Numbered from the stretch's first letter, positions 42,941 to 51,308 are shown. The stretch: DNA of 64,000 nucleotides from Nocardioides albertanoniae (GCF_006716315.1 NZ_VFOV01000001.1:4852501-4916500); one strand, 5' to 3'. Translations and numbers: made by a program. Notes: generated from the sequence alone by a model not told the origin.

Positions 42941-43536
42941 TGCAGCTCTCTTTCCAAGACCTCGGCCCAGTGGTCGAGGATCCGTTCGCGTCGGGCGGCG
43001 TCGTCGGTGATGATGTCGGCGAGGGCCAGGCCACGCACCAGATCGAGCGTGGCCTGCACGAGCTCGCGCACGCCTGGCTTCGTCTCGTCGACCTCGAGCA
43101 GCTCGATCGTGGCCCGGTGCAGCTCGCGGCCGATGCGCTGCTCGAGCGGCCCGACCGCCTCGGCGAGCTGCTCGTCGGTGCGCGCCGCGACCCACAGCTC
43201 CAGGGCGGCCGCGAAGACCGGCGAGGTGACCTGCTCCGCGAGCATGGCGAGCACGTGCCGCGTACGCCGCCCGCCGTCGGGAAGCGCACCGGCCGCAGCC
43301 TTGAGCGCCACGCCGCGAGCCTCGGTGATGTGCTCGACCGCCGCCACGACCAGGTCGTTCTTGGCCGGGAAGTGGTGCAGCTGCGCCCCACGCGAGACCC
43401 CCGCGCGCTGGGAGACGAGCGTGGTGGAGGTGCCGGCGAAACCGCGCTCGGCGAGCAGCTCGACGGTGGCGTCGAGCAGTCGGGTGCGCATCGCGCGGGT
43501 GCGTGCCTCTTGCGGGACGCGGGTTGCCTGACTCAC
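42937..43536 (-). CDS. TetR-family regulator of the atu-like operon
   Basis: 199 residues from GTG 43536. Helix-turn-helix at about 15-65: RTRLLDATVELLAERGFAGT, then STTLVSQRAGVSRGAQLHHF and PAKNDLVVAAVEH. The large helical C-terminal domain would bind an acyl-CoA or terpenoid inducer. First gene of the unit, overlapping TIGR03084, and divergent from a VOC gene. A dyad with a TTGACT element lies 33 bp upstream, consistent with autorepression. Confidence 0.9.
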   Translation of the reverse strand: MSQATRVPQEARTRAMRTRLLDATVELLAERGFAGTSTTLVSQRAGVSRGAQLHHFPAKNDLVVAAVEHITEARGVALKAAAGALPDGGRRTRHVLAMLAEQVTSPVFAAALELWVAARTDEQLAEAVGPLEQRIGRELHRATIELLEVDETKPGVRELVQATLDLVRGLALADIITDDAARRERILDHWAEVLERELQ

Positions 43537-43568
43537 AGACAGGCACTCTGCCGTGCCAGAAACAAACA

Positions 43569-43582
43569 GTCAACCCTGACTT
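43569..43582 (-). promoter_or_regulatory. Candidate TetR operator in the atu operon promoter
   Basis: Dyad AGTCA-N4-TGACT at 43569-43582. On the minus strand it overlaps a -35-like TTGACT (43574-43569). On the plus strand a TATATT (43584-43589) adjoins, which could serve the divergent VOC gene. Arms are short, so this is only a candidate. Confidence 0.35.
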
Positions 43583-43649
43583 TATATTCGTGAGACGGCC
43601 TGCGTCAGGCGGAAGCCAAACGTCCGGAACCGGGCCTAGCGTCGGTTTC

Positions 43650-44018
43650 ATGGCTATCGCACGCAACCCACAGTTCGCCATCGACTGCCCCGACGTCACC
43701 GCCCTCTCGGCCTTTTACGCCGAGCTCCTCGGCTGGGAGGTGAAGGTCGACAACGACGACCCGGACGACGCCTGGGCCGACATCAGGGGCGAGGGAGGAA
43801 GCATCGCGTTCCAGCAGGTCAGCGACTTCAAGGCACCCACCTGGCCCTCCCAGGACACTCCCCAGCAGATCCACCTCGACGTCGACGTCGACGACCTCGA
43901 CGAGGGCGAGAAGCAGGTGCTCGCCCTCGGTGCCACCAAGGCCGACCACCAGCCCGGCACCACCTTCCGGGTGTTCCTCGACCCCGCCGGCCACCCCTTC
44001 TGCCTCTGCCAGGCCTGA
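43650..44018 (+). CDS. VOC-family (glyoxalase-like) protein
   Basis: 122 residues from ATG 43650; the frame is open from 43503 but that part overlaps the TetR gene. One VOC unit pair: NPQFAIDCPDVTALSAFYAE, LLGWEV, IHLDVDVDDLDEGEKQVLAL and FRVFLDPAGHPFCLCQA. The final strand with D-x-x-G-H-P-F is typical of small actinobacterial VOC proteins. Metal ligands would include His in QIHLDV and one in the last strand. Substrate unknown. Divergent from the TetR gene. Confidence 0.85.
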   Translation: MAIARNPQFAIDCPDVTALSAFYAELLGWEVKVDNDDPDDAWADIRGEGGSIAFQQVSDFKAPTWPSQDTPQQIHLDVDVDDLDEGEKQVLALGATKADHQPGTTFRVFLDPAGHPFCLCQA

Positions 44019-44024
44019 ACCATC

Positions 44025-44190
44025 CCTCCGCCGAGAGGTCACTCGTGCAGGTCGAGAGGTCACTCGTGCAGGTCGAGTTGGCACTCGTGCAGGTCGAGTT
44101 GGCACTCGTGCAGGTCGAGTTGGCACGCTGGTGCCAACTCGACCCGCAGACGTGACGCTTCGACCTGCAGACGTGACCTCTCGGCGGAGG
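44025..44190. repeat. R2 repeat element, copy c
   Basis: Outer arms of 18 bp (CCTCCGCCGAGAGGTCAC and its complement) are perfect. Four tandem 21-nt units (AGGTCACTCGTGCAGGTCGAG and TTGGCACTCGTGCAGGTCGAG types) start at 44036, 44057, 44078 and 44099. The centre is a perfect 14-bp stem at 44113-44144 with loop GCTG, followed by the inverted, partly degraded units. Fills the gap between the convergent VOC and FtsX-permease genes. Confidence 0.92.
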
Positions 44191-44191
44191 T

Positions 44192-46852
44192 TTATTCGAC
44201 GCGGGCGACCATGGGCAGCCGGCTGCGGGTGGTGGCCACGACGATCAGCGCAGCCAGCAGCGGGAGACCGACCACGATGAGCCCGATCAGCCCCCACGGG
44301 ATCACCAGATAGTGGGAGGCGACGTCGTCACGGGCCGGCCACCCCTCGGCGGTGAGCGGATAGGTCACCGCGATCCCGGGGACGAGCCCGATGATCGCGC
44401 CCGGGACCGCACCGAGGAGCGTCACGACGATCGCGTACGCCGCTGCGACTCCCCGCCGCGTACGCGTCCTGGCTCCGACGGCCGACAGGGTCGCCAGATC
44501 CGGGCGGGCGTCGTTGAGCGCGAGATGCGTCGCTGTCAGTGCACCGCCGATCATCAGCACGGCACCCAGCGTGACCAGGAGCAGCCACACGATCACCGTG
44601 TAGTCGTCGCTCTGGAACCCACGCTCGACCTCGAGCGTCGAGGAGATGTCTCCGGCGGCGAGCGCCTCGTCGAGGTCGGTCTCCGCGGCAGCGCTGATCC
44701 GCGCATCCTCGACGTAGAGACCGATGACCTGCGGGTCTGCGCCGAGACGTCTCGCCGTCGCCTCGGTGACCACCGCATAAGACGGAGCGACCCGATCGCC
44801 GACGTCGACATAGGTCGCGGGCGCCTCGATCCCCACGCGCTCGTGCTCCTGATCGTCCTCCTCGGAGAACTCCCGGACCACCAGGCGTGCTGATCGCGAG
44901 GTCACCAGCGAGTCGTCGGTGGTGAACACGACGACCCCGGAGGAGCGCAGCGTCTTCTCGGCGGCGTCGACATCGACACCCACGAGCGACCGGGTCACGG
45001 CCGGCGGGAGCTTCCCGTCGTCGCCGACGACGGTGAGCTCGCCGAACCCGCCGCCGTTGTCGAGCGCGACCTGGCCGCGATCGGCGGTCTCGACGGAGAA
45101 GTAGGAGCCGTCCTCTCCGAACACGGCACCCGACATGGGCGTGACGGTCGACCCCGGCACCGCCTTCTCGACCTGCGCCCTCGTGGTCTCCCAGCGCGCT
45201 GCCGACGGGGCATCACCCGCTTCGGCACCGCCGAACCTCGGCTGCACCACCGCATCGCCGATCGCGATCGAAGGTTGGTAGGTCTTCTGGTTCTGCTCCT
45301 CGTCGCTGCCGAACGCGATCCCGAGCGTGATCACACCGACCACGGTGACCGCGATGGCCCCGACCGCCGGCACCGTCCGTGTGCGATGCCGATCCGCGTC
45401 GCGGGTGGCGAATCGCACCACCAACGGCATCCGTGCGCTGAGCCGGGCGGCCACCGAGATCAGGACCGGCAGGATGAACAGCAGCCCGGTGACGCAGAGC
45501 AGCACACCGAGGGCGATCGGGAGGCCGCTGAACGCGTTCTGGGTGCCGAAGGCGGCCGAGGCGACACCGGCGGCGAGCAGCACGACGCCGATGACCGGCG
45601 AGCGCCGCGAAGGCCGGCTCGCCGAGCGGCGGCCCGACAGGACGCCGACCGCGTTCTGCCGCGACGCGACCCAGGCCGGCACGAGCGCGGCACAGATCGC
45701 TGCCGCGAACCCGGTGCAGGCGACCGCCAGCACCTGCAGCCACGGCACCTCGAACGGCCCGAACCATGCCGAGACCTGATCTTGGGCGAGCGGCTGGAGC
45801 AGTCGAGCGACCCCGACCCCCAGCAACGCACCCGCAGCGGCGGCCACGGCACCGATGACGACCGCCGAGCCGAGCACGACGCGACGAGACTGGTGGGCAG
45901 TTCCTCCGGATGCGGCGATCAGAGCGAGGTCGCGAGCCTGCCTCCGGGCGGCCACCGCGAACGCCGGACCGGCCAGCAACACCACCTCGAGCAGCGCCAT
46001 GACCACGATCAGCACGACGACGACCGCGTCGGCGGGGTCGGGGGCCTCCATCCGCGGCTGAAGCTCGCGGTCGGCCGCTCGCGCGGCGGCCGGCGGGTTC
46101 TGCACGACCGAGCGCGAGAGCACGAAGGCACCGCTCGCGTTCAGCTTCTCGACGTCGGCCCAGGTGAACGCTCCACCACCGACGAGCCAGGCAGGGATCG
46201 CAGACTCCCCTCGCGGGAGGCCCGCTCCGGCGACGAACGCGTCGTTGCGTACGGTCGTCGACTCGGCGATCCCCACGACCTTGCGCACCTCGCGGGACTC
46301 CCCGGTGCGGATCTCGAGCTCGTCGCCGATGCTCGGCCCGCGGGCAGCGAGAGCGGCATTCACGACGACCTCGTCCGATGCCTGCGGAAGGCGGCCGTCG
46401 GTCAACCGGACGAGCCCGGCGGCGAGCGGATCCGTCAGGTCCGTCCGGAGCCCGGTGGCCCCGGTGGCGCCCTTGTCGGTGCGTACGTCGAGCCCGTAGT
46501 CGTCGGCCTCGAGCACCGGACGGTCGCCGACGGCGGCACGAAGACCGGCCTCGTCCAACGGCTTGTCCGCGGAGTCCGGTTCGAGCCATGAGGCGGCCTT
46601 CTCGGGGTCGATCCCCTGCCGGACGGCTCCAGGGCTCTGCACCTCGACCCGCGCCGCGGCCTCGGTGCCGAGCCGGCGGTCGAGCCCTTCGGCGGTGTTG
46701 ACGTCGTAGGTCTTGTAGGTCACCGCGACCGCGGTGACACCCGCCACCGGCAGCGCGATCATCGCGACGATGAGCAGGCTGCGCCACTTCGCCCGCCAGG
46801 CCTCGCGCCGGCCGATCCGGAGCGCGAGCCGCCAGCCGCCCGCGCCGATCAC
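44192..46852 (-). CDS. FtsX/MacB-type ABC transporter permease
   Basis: 886 residues. N-terminal helix ALRIGRREAWRAKWRSLLIV, a large outer-face region, then three helices, a second core and three helices at the C terminus: the duplicated ten-helix layout of actinobacterial FtsX-domain permeases. FtsX segments are recognisable at VVVLIVVMALLEVVLLAGPA and TLGAVLMIGGALTATHLALN. It overlaps the ATPase gene by 4 bp. Such systems export or respond to peptides or lipoproteins rather than importing. Substrate unknown. Confidence 0.88.
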   Translation of the reverse strand: MIGAGGWRLALRIGRREAWRAKWRSLLIVAMIALPVAGVTAVAVTYKTYDVNTAEGLDRRLGTEAAARVEVQSPGAVRQGIDPEKAASWLEPDSADKPLDEAGLRAAVGDRPVLEADDYGLDVRTDKGATGATGLRTDLTDPLAAGLVRLTDGRLPQASDEVVVNAALAARGPSIGDELEIRTGESREVRKVVGIAESTTVRNDAFVAGAGLPRGESAIPAWLVGGGAFTWADVEKLNASGAFVLSRSVVQNPPAAARAADRELQPRMEAPDPADAVVVVLIVVMALLEVVLLAGPAFAVAARRQARDLALIAASGGTAHQSRRVVLGSAVVIGAVAAAAGALLGVGVARLLQPLAQDQVSAWFGPFEVPWLQVLAVACTGFAAAICAALVPAWVASRQNAVGVLSGRRSASRPSRRSPVIGVVLLAAGVASAAFGTQNAFSGLPIALGVLLCVTGLLFILPVLISVAARLSARMPLVVRFATRDADRHRTRTVPAVGAIAVTVVGVITLGIAFGSDEEQNQKTYQPSIAIGDAVVQPRFGGAEAGDAPSAARWETTRAQVEKAVPGSTVTPMSGAVFGEDGSYFSVETADRGQVALDNGGGFGELTVVGDDGKLPPAVTRSLVGVDVDAAEKTLRSSGVVVFTTDDSLVTSRSARLVVREFSEEDDQEHERVGIEAPATYVDVGDRVAPSYAVVTEATARRLGADPQVIGLYVEDARISAAAETDLDEALAAGDISSTLEVERGFQSDDYTVIVWLLLVTLGAVLMIGGALTATHLALNDARPDLATLSAVGARTRTRRGVAAAYAIVVTLLGAVPGAIIGLVPGIAVTYPLTAEGWPARDDVASHYLVIPWGLIGLIVVGLPLLAALIVVATTRSRLPMVARVE

Positions 46853-47571
46853 GCCTCCACCTCGTCACCGAGACCGGTGCCCGGCGTCTCGCCCGCCTCG
46901 TCGACCACGAGGCCGTCGCGCACGTAGATCACCCGGTCGGCCCAGCTGGCGTAGCGCGGCTCGTGGGTGACGAGCACGCCGGCGGCGCCCGCGTCGCACC
47001 GCGCGCGGATCAGCTTGAGGATGTCCTCACCGGTCTCGGTGTCGAGCGCGCCGGTCGGCTCGTCAGCAAGGATCAGCCGGCGCTCGCCGACGATCGCACG
47101 AGCGATCGCGATCCGCTGCCGCTGGCCGCCGGAGAGCTCGTCGGGGAAGCGATCGGCGAAACCGCCCAGCCCGACCTCGTCGAGCGCGGCCTTCGCCGCA
47201 TCCCGTGCGGCGCGGCGCCCGGCGCCGTCGAGCTCCAGCGGCAGGGCGACGTTCTCCGCTGCGGTGAGCGCCGGGATCAGGTTGAACTCCTGGAAGACAT
47301 AGCCGATCGACGTACGCCGCAGCTGCGCGCGCCCGCTGATCCCGGCCCGGCCGAGATCGTGGCCGTCGACCTCGACGGCACCCGACGTCGGCGAGTCGAG
47401 ACCACCGGCGATGGTCAGCATCGACGACTTGCCGGATCCGCTGGGTCCCATGATGGCGACCAACTCACCTGCGTACGCCTCGATGCTGACGCCCCGCAGG
47501 GCGTGGACTTCGGCGGCGCCGGTGCCATGGACGCGGCTCACGTCGGTGAGCCGGAGGACGGGTTCACTCAT
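46849..47571 (-). CDS. ABC transporter ATP-binding protein, LolD/MacB type
   Basis: 240 residues from ATG 47571 with AAGGAG seven bases upstream. Walker A GPSGSGKSS near residue 40, Q loop VFQEFNLIPALTAAENVALP, signature LSGGQRQRIAIARAI, Walker B LILADEPTGALD, H loop VLVTHEPRYA. The EFNLIP and GALD wording places it in the MacB/LolD group that pairs with FtsX permeases. Its first codons overlap the end of a 49-residue gene. Confidence 0.92.
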   Translation of the reverse strand: MSEPVLRLTDVSRVHGTGAAEVHALRGVSIEAYAGELVAIMGPSGSGKSSMLTIAGGLDSPTSGAVEVDGHDLGRAGISGRAQLRRTSIGYVFQEFNLIPALTAAENVALPLELDGAGRRAARDAAKAALDEVGLGGFADRFPDELSGGQRQRIAIARAIVGERRLILADEPTGALDTETGEDILKLIRARCDAGAAGVLVTHEPRYASWADRVIYVRDGLVVDEAGETPGTGLGDEVEA

Positions 47572-47713
47572 CGGTGGACTCCTTGGTTCGAGTGGGTGCC
47601 GGGGTGGCCGGCGTTGCATGGGCGCGGCGACTCAGCCGTTCGCGCGCATCGGCGAGCCAGCGGTCGCCGTCGTGACTGATGCGCCGGAGGTCGCGGGCGA
47701 GGGTGTCGTTCAT
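47564..47713 (-). CDS. 49-residue basic protein between PadR and ABC ATPase
   Basis: Small frame from ATG 47713, overlapping the PadR stop as ATGA, to TGA 47564, overlapping the ATPase start by 8 bp. It reads MNDTLARDLRRISHDGDRWL and continues with ADARERLSRR and an Ala/Thr/Pro tail ending TKESTDE. The first 31 residues would form an amphipathic basic helix. The coupled position on both sides, and the fact that its last codons contain the ribosome site of the ATPase gene, argue it is translated. No family is recognised; it may only be a coupling peptide. Confidence 0.55.
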   Translation of the reverse strand: MNDTLARDLRRISHDGDRWLADARERLSRRAHATPATPAPTRTKESTDE

Positions 47714-48276
47714 CGACGCTCCCCCTCAGCGGGTTCGGGTGCTGTGCCCTGGGTCGACGCCTGGGCAGCGGCCCGGCGGAGCCGGGACTCACAGTGGTCG
47801 AGCCAGCGGATCTCGGCCTCGGCCGCGAAGACGAGACGGTCGAGGACCAGTCCGGCGGCGAGGTCGTCGGCGACACCGGAGCGTGCCTGGCGGCGATAGC
47901 CCTGCAGCGCCCGCATCGTGGCGCTGCGCTGCTGCTGCACGACCTTGCCCACGTCGACGCTCGGCACCGCGACCGCCACGGCGAGCTTGATCGCGAGCTC
48001 GTCGCGCTGCGCCTGCGTACGCTCCACGGGGGTGTCGAACCATCCCTTGACCTCGACCGTCCCGGCCTCCGTCAGCTGATAGAGCGACCGCCCCTCCGCG
48101 TCGGTCCCTCCCGCTTCGACGAGCCCGTCCCGCTCCAGCCGCGACAGGGTCGTATAGACCTGCCCGACGTTCAGCGGCCAGCTCGCACCGGTGCGCTCCT
48201 CGAACTCCGCGCGCAGCTCATAGCCATAGCGCGGCGCATCTTCGAGCAGCGCCAGCAACGCATGCTTCACCGACAT
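47710..48276 (-). CDS. PadR-family regulator of the FtsX-type ABC operon
   Basis: 188 residues from ATG 48276, preceded by a strong GGAGGTGG. PadR winged helix: MSVKHALLALLEDAPRYGYE, LRAEFEERTG, LNVGQVYTTLSRLERDGLVE, then the wing TDAEGRSLYQLTEAG. A C-terminal helical region follows, ending APEPAEGERR. First gene of the unit with the small ORF, ATPase and permease. A dyad overlapping the predicted transcription start suggests autorepression. Confidence 0.9.
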   Translation of the reverse strand: MSVKHALLALLEDAPRYGYELRAEFEERTGASWPLNVGQVYTTLSRLERDGLVEAGGTDAEGRSLYQLTEAGTVEVKGWFDTPVERTQAQRDELAIKLAVAVAVPSVDVGKVVQQQRSATMRALQGYRRQARSGVADDLAAGLVLDRLVFAAEAEIRWLDHCESRLRRAAAQASTQGTAPEPAEGERR

Positions 48277-48294
48277 CCAGCCACCTCCTTCGCT

Positions 48295-48337
48295 TGCATA
48301 CTGAGTATGTATATACCCGGTATGCATCCGAACGCAA
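48295..48337 (-). promoter_or_regulatory. Promoter and candidate operator of the PadR/ABC operon
   Basis: On the minus strand, TTGCGT (48337-48332), 16 bp, TATATA (48315-48310). A perfect dyad ATACT-G-AGTAT at 48298-48308 straddles the expected start site, and a larger dyad with arms TGCATA and TATGCA spans 48295-48326. Both suit a PadR dimer. This A/T-rich patch contrasts with its GC-rich surroundings. Confidence 0.6.
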
Positions 48338-48349
48338 GGCAGCACCGCC

Positions 48350-48450
48350 CAGCCGAGAGGTCACTCCTGCAGGTCGAAGCGTCACTCGTGCAGGTCGAGT
48401 CGGCACCAGCGTGCCGACTCGACCTGCAGAAGTGACGCTTCGACGTGTGG
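48350..48450. repeat. R2 repeat element, copy d
   Basis: Left end AGCCGAGAGGTCACTC and 21-nt-type units, then a perfect 18-bp stem at 48389-48406 and 48411-48428 with loop CAGC, and a degraded right end. Lies between the PadR promoter and the 3-prime end of the SPFH gene. Confidence 0.85.
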
Positions 48451-48452
48451 GG

Positions 48453-48977
48453 TCAGGTTTCGTCGTGACCGGGGCGGCCGGGGTGGAGCAGGAGATCGAC
48501 CTCGTCGATGTCCACGTCGGTCACGACGCCGCTGGCCAGGCCGTTGAGGCGGAGGCCATGGATGGCCGTCTCGAGCCCACCGCGCTCGTCGACGAGCTGC
48601 TCCGCGGGGAGGGCGTGGACCGTCTCGGCGACCTTGCGCTCCAGCGCCGAGTGGAGCACGCCCCGCGGGTCGACGTAGGCCGTGCCGATGCGGGGCGCGT
48701 CGACGACGGCGGAGACGGTGGCGAGCACCCGCACCTCCTGCTCGTCGGCGGTCCGGGTGCGCACCACGATCGCGATCTCGGTCGGCCCCGTCGGCCACTC
48801 GAGCACCTCGTGGAAACCGGGGATCGCCACCGTCGTCGACCCCGAGGCGATGCGTACGATCCGCCGGTGGCGGGTCACGACCAGGCATTGACCGCGTCCC
48901 GCCCGCCGCAGCAGCGAGGCCACCACCAGCGCGACCGCGATCACCGCGATCACCAGAATCGTCACCGTCTCCCTCAT
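48453..48977 (-). CDS. Short SPFH/Band 7-like membrane protein
   Basis: 174 residues from ATG 48977; an upstream in-frame start exists but the hydrophobic helix begins here (MRETVTILVIAVIAVALVVA). One N-terminal anchor, then a Band 7-type core: GQCLVVTRHRRIVRIASGST, then VRTRTADEQEVRVLATVSAV and GVLHSALERKVAETVHALPA. It lacks the C-terminal coiled coil of stomatins and is shorter than usual family members. Probably scaffolds a membrane microdomain. Function unknown. Confidence 0.65.
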   Translation of the reverse strand: MRETVTILVIAVIAVALVVASLLRRAGRGQCLVVTRHRRIVRIASGSTTVAIPGFHEVLEWPTGPTEIAIVVRTRTADEQEVRVLATVSAVVDAPRIGTAYVDPRGVLHSALERKVAETVHALPAEQLVDERGGLETAIHGLRLNGLASGVVTDVDIDEVDLLLHPGRPGHDET

Positions 48978-49065
48978 GGCTTCGAGTCTTCCGGTTTCGC
49001 GGCCGATTCCGAATGGGTGCCTCCACCCATTAACGCTCTGGCCACGCACTCTGGCCACACACAGA

Positions 49066-49103
49066 GAACCGGCACGGCCTCTCGGAAGAAGCCGTGCCGG
49101 TTC
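49066..49103 (-). terminator. Hairpin terminator downstream of the fadB-like gene
   Basis: Perfect 13-bp stem, arms GAACCGGCACGGC and GCCGTGCCGGTTC with a 12-base loop, 15 bp beyond the fadB stop. On the minus strand it is followed by TCTCTGTGTGTG, a weak T-rich tail. Best terminator candidate in the window. Confidence 0.7.
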
Positions 49104-49118
49104 ACACGTTGCAGCAGG

Positions 49119-51290
49119 TCAGGCGGGGAAGCCCTCACCCTTCGCCGCGAGGTCGCGGAGATACTGCGTGGGACGGAAACGATCGCCGTACGCCTCGGCC
49201 AGCTCGTCGGCCCGAGCCAGGAAGGCGTCGATGCCGATCGAGCCGTCGGCCGCCTCGTAGCCGGTGATGAACTGCGCCGCACCACCGGTCTGGGCGGGGA
49301 AGCCGATGCCGAAGATGGAGCCGATGTTGGCGTGCGCGGCGGAGGTGATGACCCCCTCCTCGAAGCACTTCGCGGTCTCCAGGGCCTCGATGAAGAGCAT
49401 CCGCTCCTCGGCGTCGCGCAGCGGGATCTGCTTCTCGGCGACCGGGAAGACATCCCCGAGGCCCGACCAGATCGAGCCGCGCTTGCCGTCGACGTAGTCG
49501 TAGAAGCCGGCGCCCTTGAGCTTGCCGGACCGACCCACCTCGATGAGCTTGCCGAGCACCTTCTCCGTGGTGGTCAGCTCCTCGATGCCGGCAGCCTCCC
49601 GCGTCGTACGCCCGATCTTGACCATGAGCTCGTGGTTGAGCTCGTCGGCGATCTGCAGCGGCCCGACCGGGAAGCCGGCCTGGGTCGCGGCGCGCTCGAG
49701 CGAGTAGGGCGCGAGACCCTCGGCGAGCAGCTCGAGACCCTCCTGGATCTGGGTGCCGATGACGCGCGAGGTGTAGAAGCCACGGCTGTCGTTGACGACG
49801 ATCGGGGTCTTCTTGATCTGCTGGACGATGTCGTAGGCCTTGGCCAGCGCCACGTCGTTCGTCTCGGCACCCTTGATGATCTCGACCAGCGGCATCTTGT
49901 CGACCGGGCTGAAGAAGTGCAGGCCGATGAAGTCGGCCGGGCGGTCGATGCCCTTGGCGAGCTCGGTGATCGGCAGCGTCGAGGTGTTGGAGCAGAGCAC
50001 CGCGTCGTCGTTGACGAACGGGGCGATCTCGCTGAAGACCTTCTGCTTCAGCGAGACGTCCTCGAAGACGGCCTCGACGACGACGTCGACACCGGCGAAG
50101 TCCTCCGGGGCGACCGTCGCGGTGATCCGGTTGAGGATCTCGTCGGCCTTGTCCTGGGTGAGCTTGCCGCGCGAGACAGCCTTCTCGTTGAGCTTGGCGG
50201 TGTAGGCCTTGCCCTTCTCGGCCGACTCGATGGCGACGTCCTTGAGCACAACCTCCGCACCGGCCCGCGCGAAGGAGTAGGCGATGCCCGCCCCCATCAT
50301 CCCGGCGCCGAGCACGCCGACCTTGGTCGCCGTGAACTTCTCGACGCCGTCGGGACGCAGCGTGCCGGCGCCGATCGCACCGAGGTCGAAGAAGAACGCC
50401 TGGATCATGTTCTTCGACTGCTGGCCCGCGAGCAGCTGGGTGAGGTAGCGCGACTCGATCCGGCTGGCGGTGTCGAAGTCGACCATCGCGCCCTCGACCG
50501 CGGCCGAGAGGATCGCCTTCGGCGCGCGCATGTCGGACTGCTTGAGCTGCTTGCGCAGGATCGGCGGGAACGCGGGCAGGAAGCCCGCGAGAGCCGGCGA
50601 GGTCGGCTTGCCACCGGGCATCTTGTAGCCCGGCTTGTCCCACGGCTGCGCGATCTCGTCGGGGTTGGCCTTGATCCACGCCTTGGCGGCGGGCACGAGC
50701 TCGTCGGGGGAGGAGACCAGCTCGTGGACCAGACCCTTCTCGAGGGCGGCGGCGGGCTTGAACTTCGTGCCCTGACCGAGCACGTCCATCAGGCCGGTCA
50801 TGATGCCCAGAAGGCGTACGACGCGGGTGACTCCGCCGCCGCCGGGGAGCAGACCGAGGGAGACCTCGGGCAGGCCGATGTCGTAGCGGGCGTCCAGCGC
50901 GATGCGGTGCTGGGCGGCCAGTGCGATCTCCAGCCCGCCGCCCAGGGCGGCGCCGTTGATCGCGGCCACGACCGGCTTCGGGAAGGTCTCCAGCTTGCGG
51001 AGGGTCGCCTTGATCGCCTCGACCTCCTCGAACACCTCACCGGCGTTCTCCGGACGCACCTGGATCATCTTCTTGAGGTCGCCACCGGCGAAGAAGGTCT
51101 TCTTCGCCGAGGCGATGACGACGCCGCTGACGCTGTTCTCGTCGGCGGCCGCTTCGGCGTACAGCTTCTCGACGGCCTCGGCCATCGAGGTCTTGTAGAG
51201 GTCGTTCATGGTGTTGGCCGACTGGTTGGGGTCGTCCAGGGTCAGCGTGACGATGCCGTCGGCATCCTTGTCATAACGAACTGCGCTCAT
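49119..51290 (-). CDS. fadB: Fatty-acid oxidation multifunctional protein (hydratase and 3-hydroxyacyl-CoA dehydrogenase)
   Basis: 723 residues. N-terminal crotonase domain at 1-about 200 (INGAALGGGLEIALAAQHRI, then LPEVSLGLLPGGGGVTR). The dehydrogenase NAD loop is VGVLGAGMMGAGIAYSFARA near residue 335, with CSNTSTLPITELA, the catalytic segment FIGLHFFSPVDKMPLVEII, and a C-terminal 3HCDH domain. Performs hydration and NAD-dependent oxidation of beta-oxidation. Lies 18 bp downstream of the thiolase gene on the same strand, so a fadBA-type complex. Confidence 0.93.
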   Translation of the reverse strand: MSAVRYDKDADGIVTLTLDDPNQSANTMNDLYKTSMAEAVEKLYAEAAADENSVSGVVIASAKKTFFAGGDLKKMIQVRPENAGEVFEEVEAIKATLRKLETFPKPVVAAINGAALGGGLEIALAAQHRIALDARYDIGLPEVSLGLLPGGGGVTRVVRLLGIMTGLMDVLGQGTKFKPAAALEKGLVHELVSSPDELVPAAKAWIKANPDEIAQPWDKPGYKMPGGKPTSPALAGFLPAFPPILRKQLKQSDMRAPKAILSAAVEGAMVDFDTASRIESRYLTQLLAGQQSKNMIQAFFFDLGAIGAGTLRPDGVEKFTATKVGVLGAGMMGAGIAYSFARAGAEVVLKDVAIESAEKGKAYTAKLNEKAVSRGKLTQDKADEILNRITATVAPEDFAGVDVVVEAVFEDVSLKQKVFSEIAPFVNDDAVLCSNTSTLPITELAKGIDRPADFIGLHFFSPVDKMPLVEIIKGAETNDVALAKAYDIVQQIKKTPIVVNDSRGFYTSRVIGTQIQEGLELLAEGLAPYSLERAATQAGFPVGPLQIADELNHELMVKIGRTTREAAGIEELTTTEKVLGKLIEVGRSGKLKGAGFYDYVDGKRGSIWSGLGDVFPVAEKQIPLRDAEERMLFIEALETAKCFEEGVITSAAHANIGSIFGIGFPAQTGGAAQFITGYEAADGSIGIDAFLARADELAEAYGDRFRPTQYLRDLAAKGEGFPA

Positions 51291-51308
51291 TGCTCTTCAG
51301 ACTCCCTT

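Noticed and set aside
42941..43699. Extension of the TIGR03084 gene into the TetR gene
   Set aside because: The extra part is an out-of-frame reading of TetR; ATG 42940 gives the normal family length and an ATGA overlap.
44036..44119. R2c tandem 21-nt units as a CRISPR array
   Set aside because: Units are contiguous with no unique spacers, end in an inverted half, and no cas genes are in the window.
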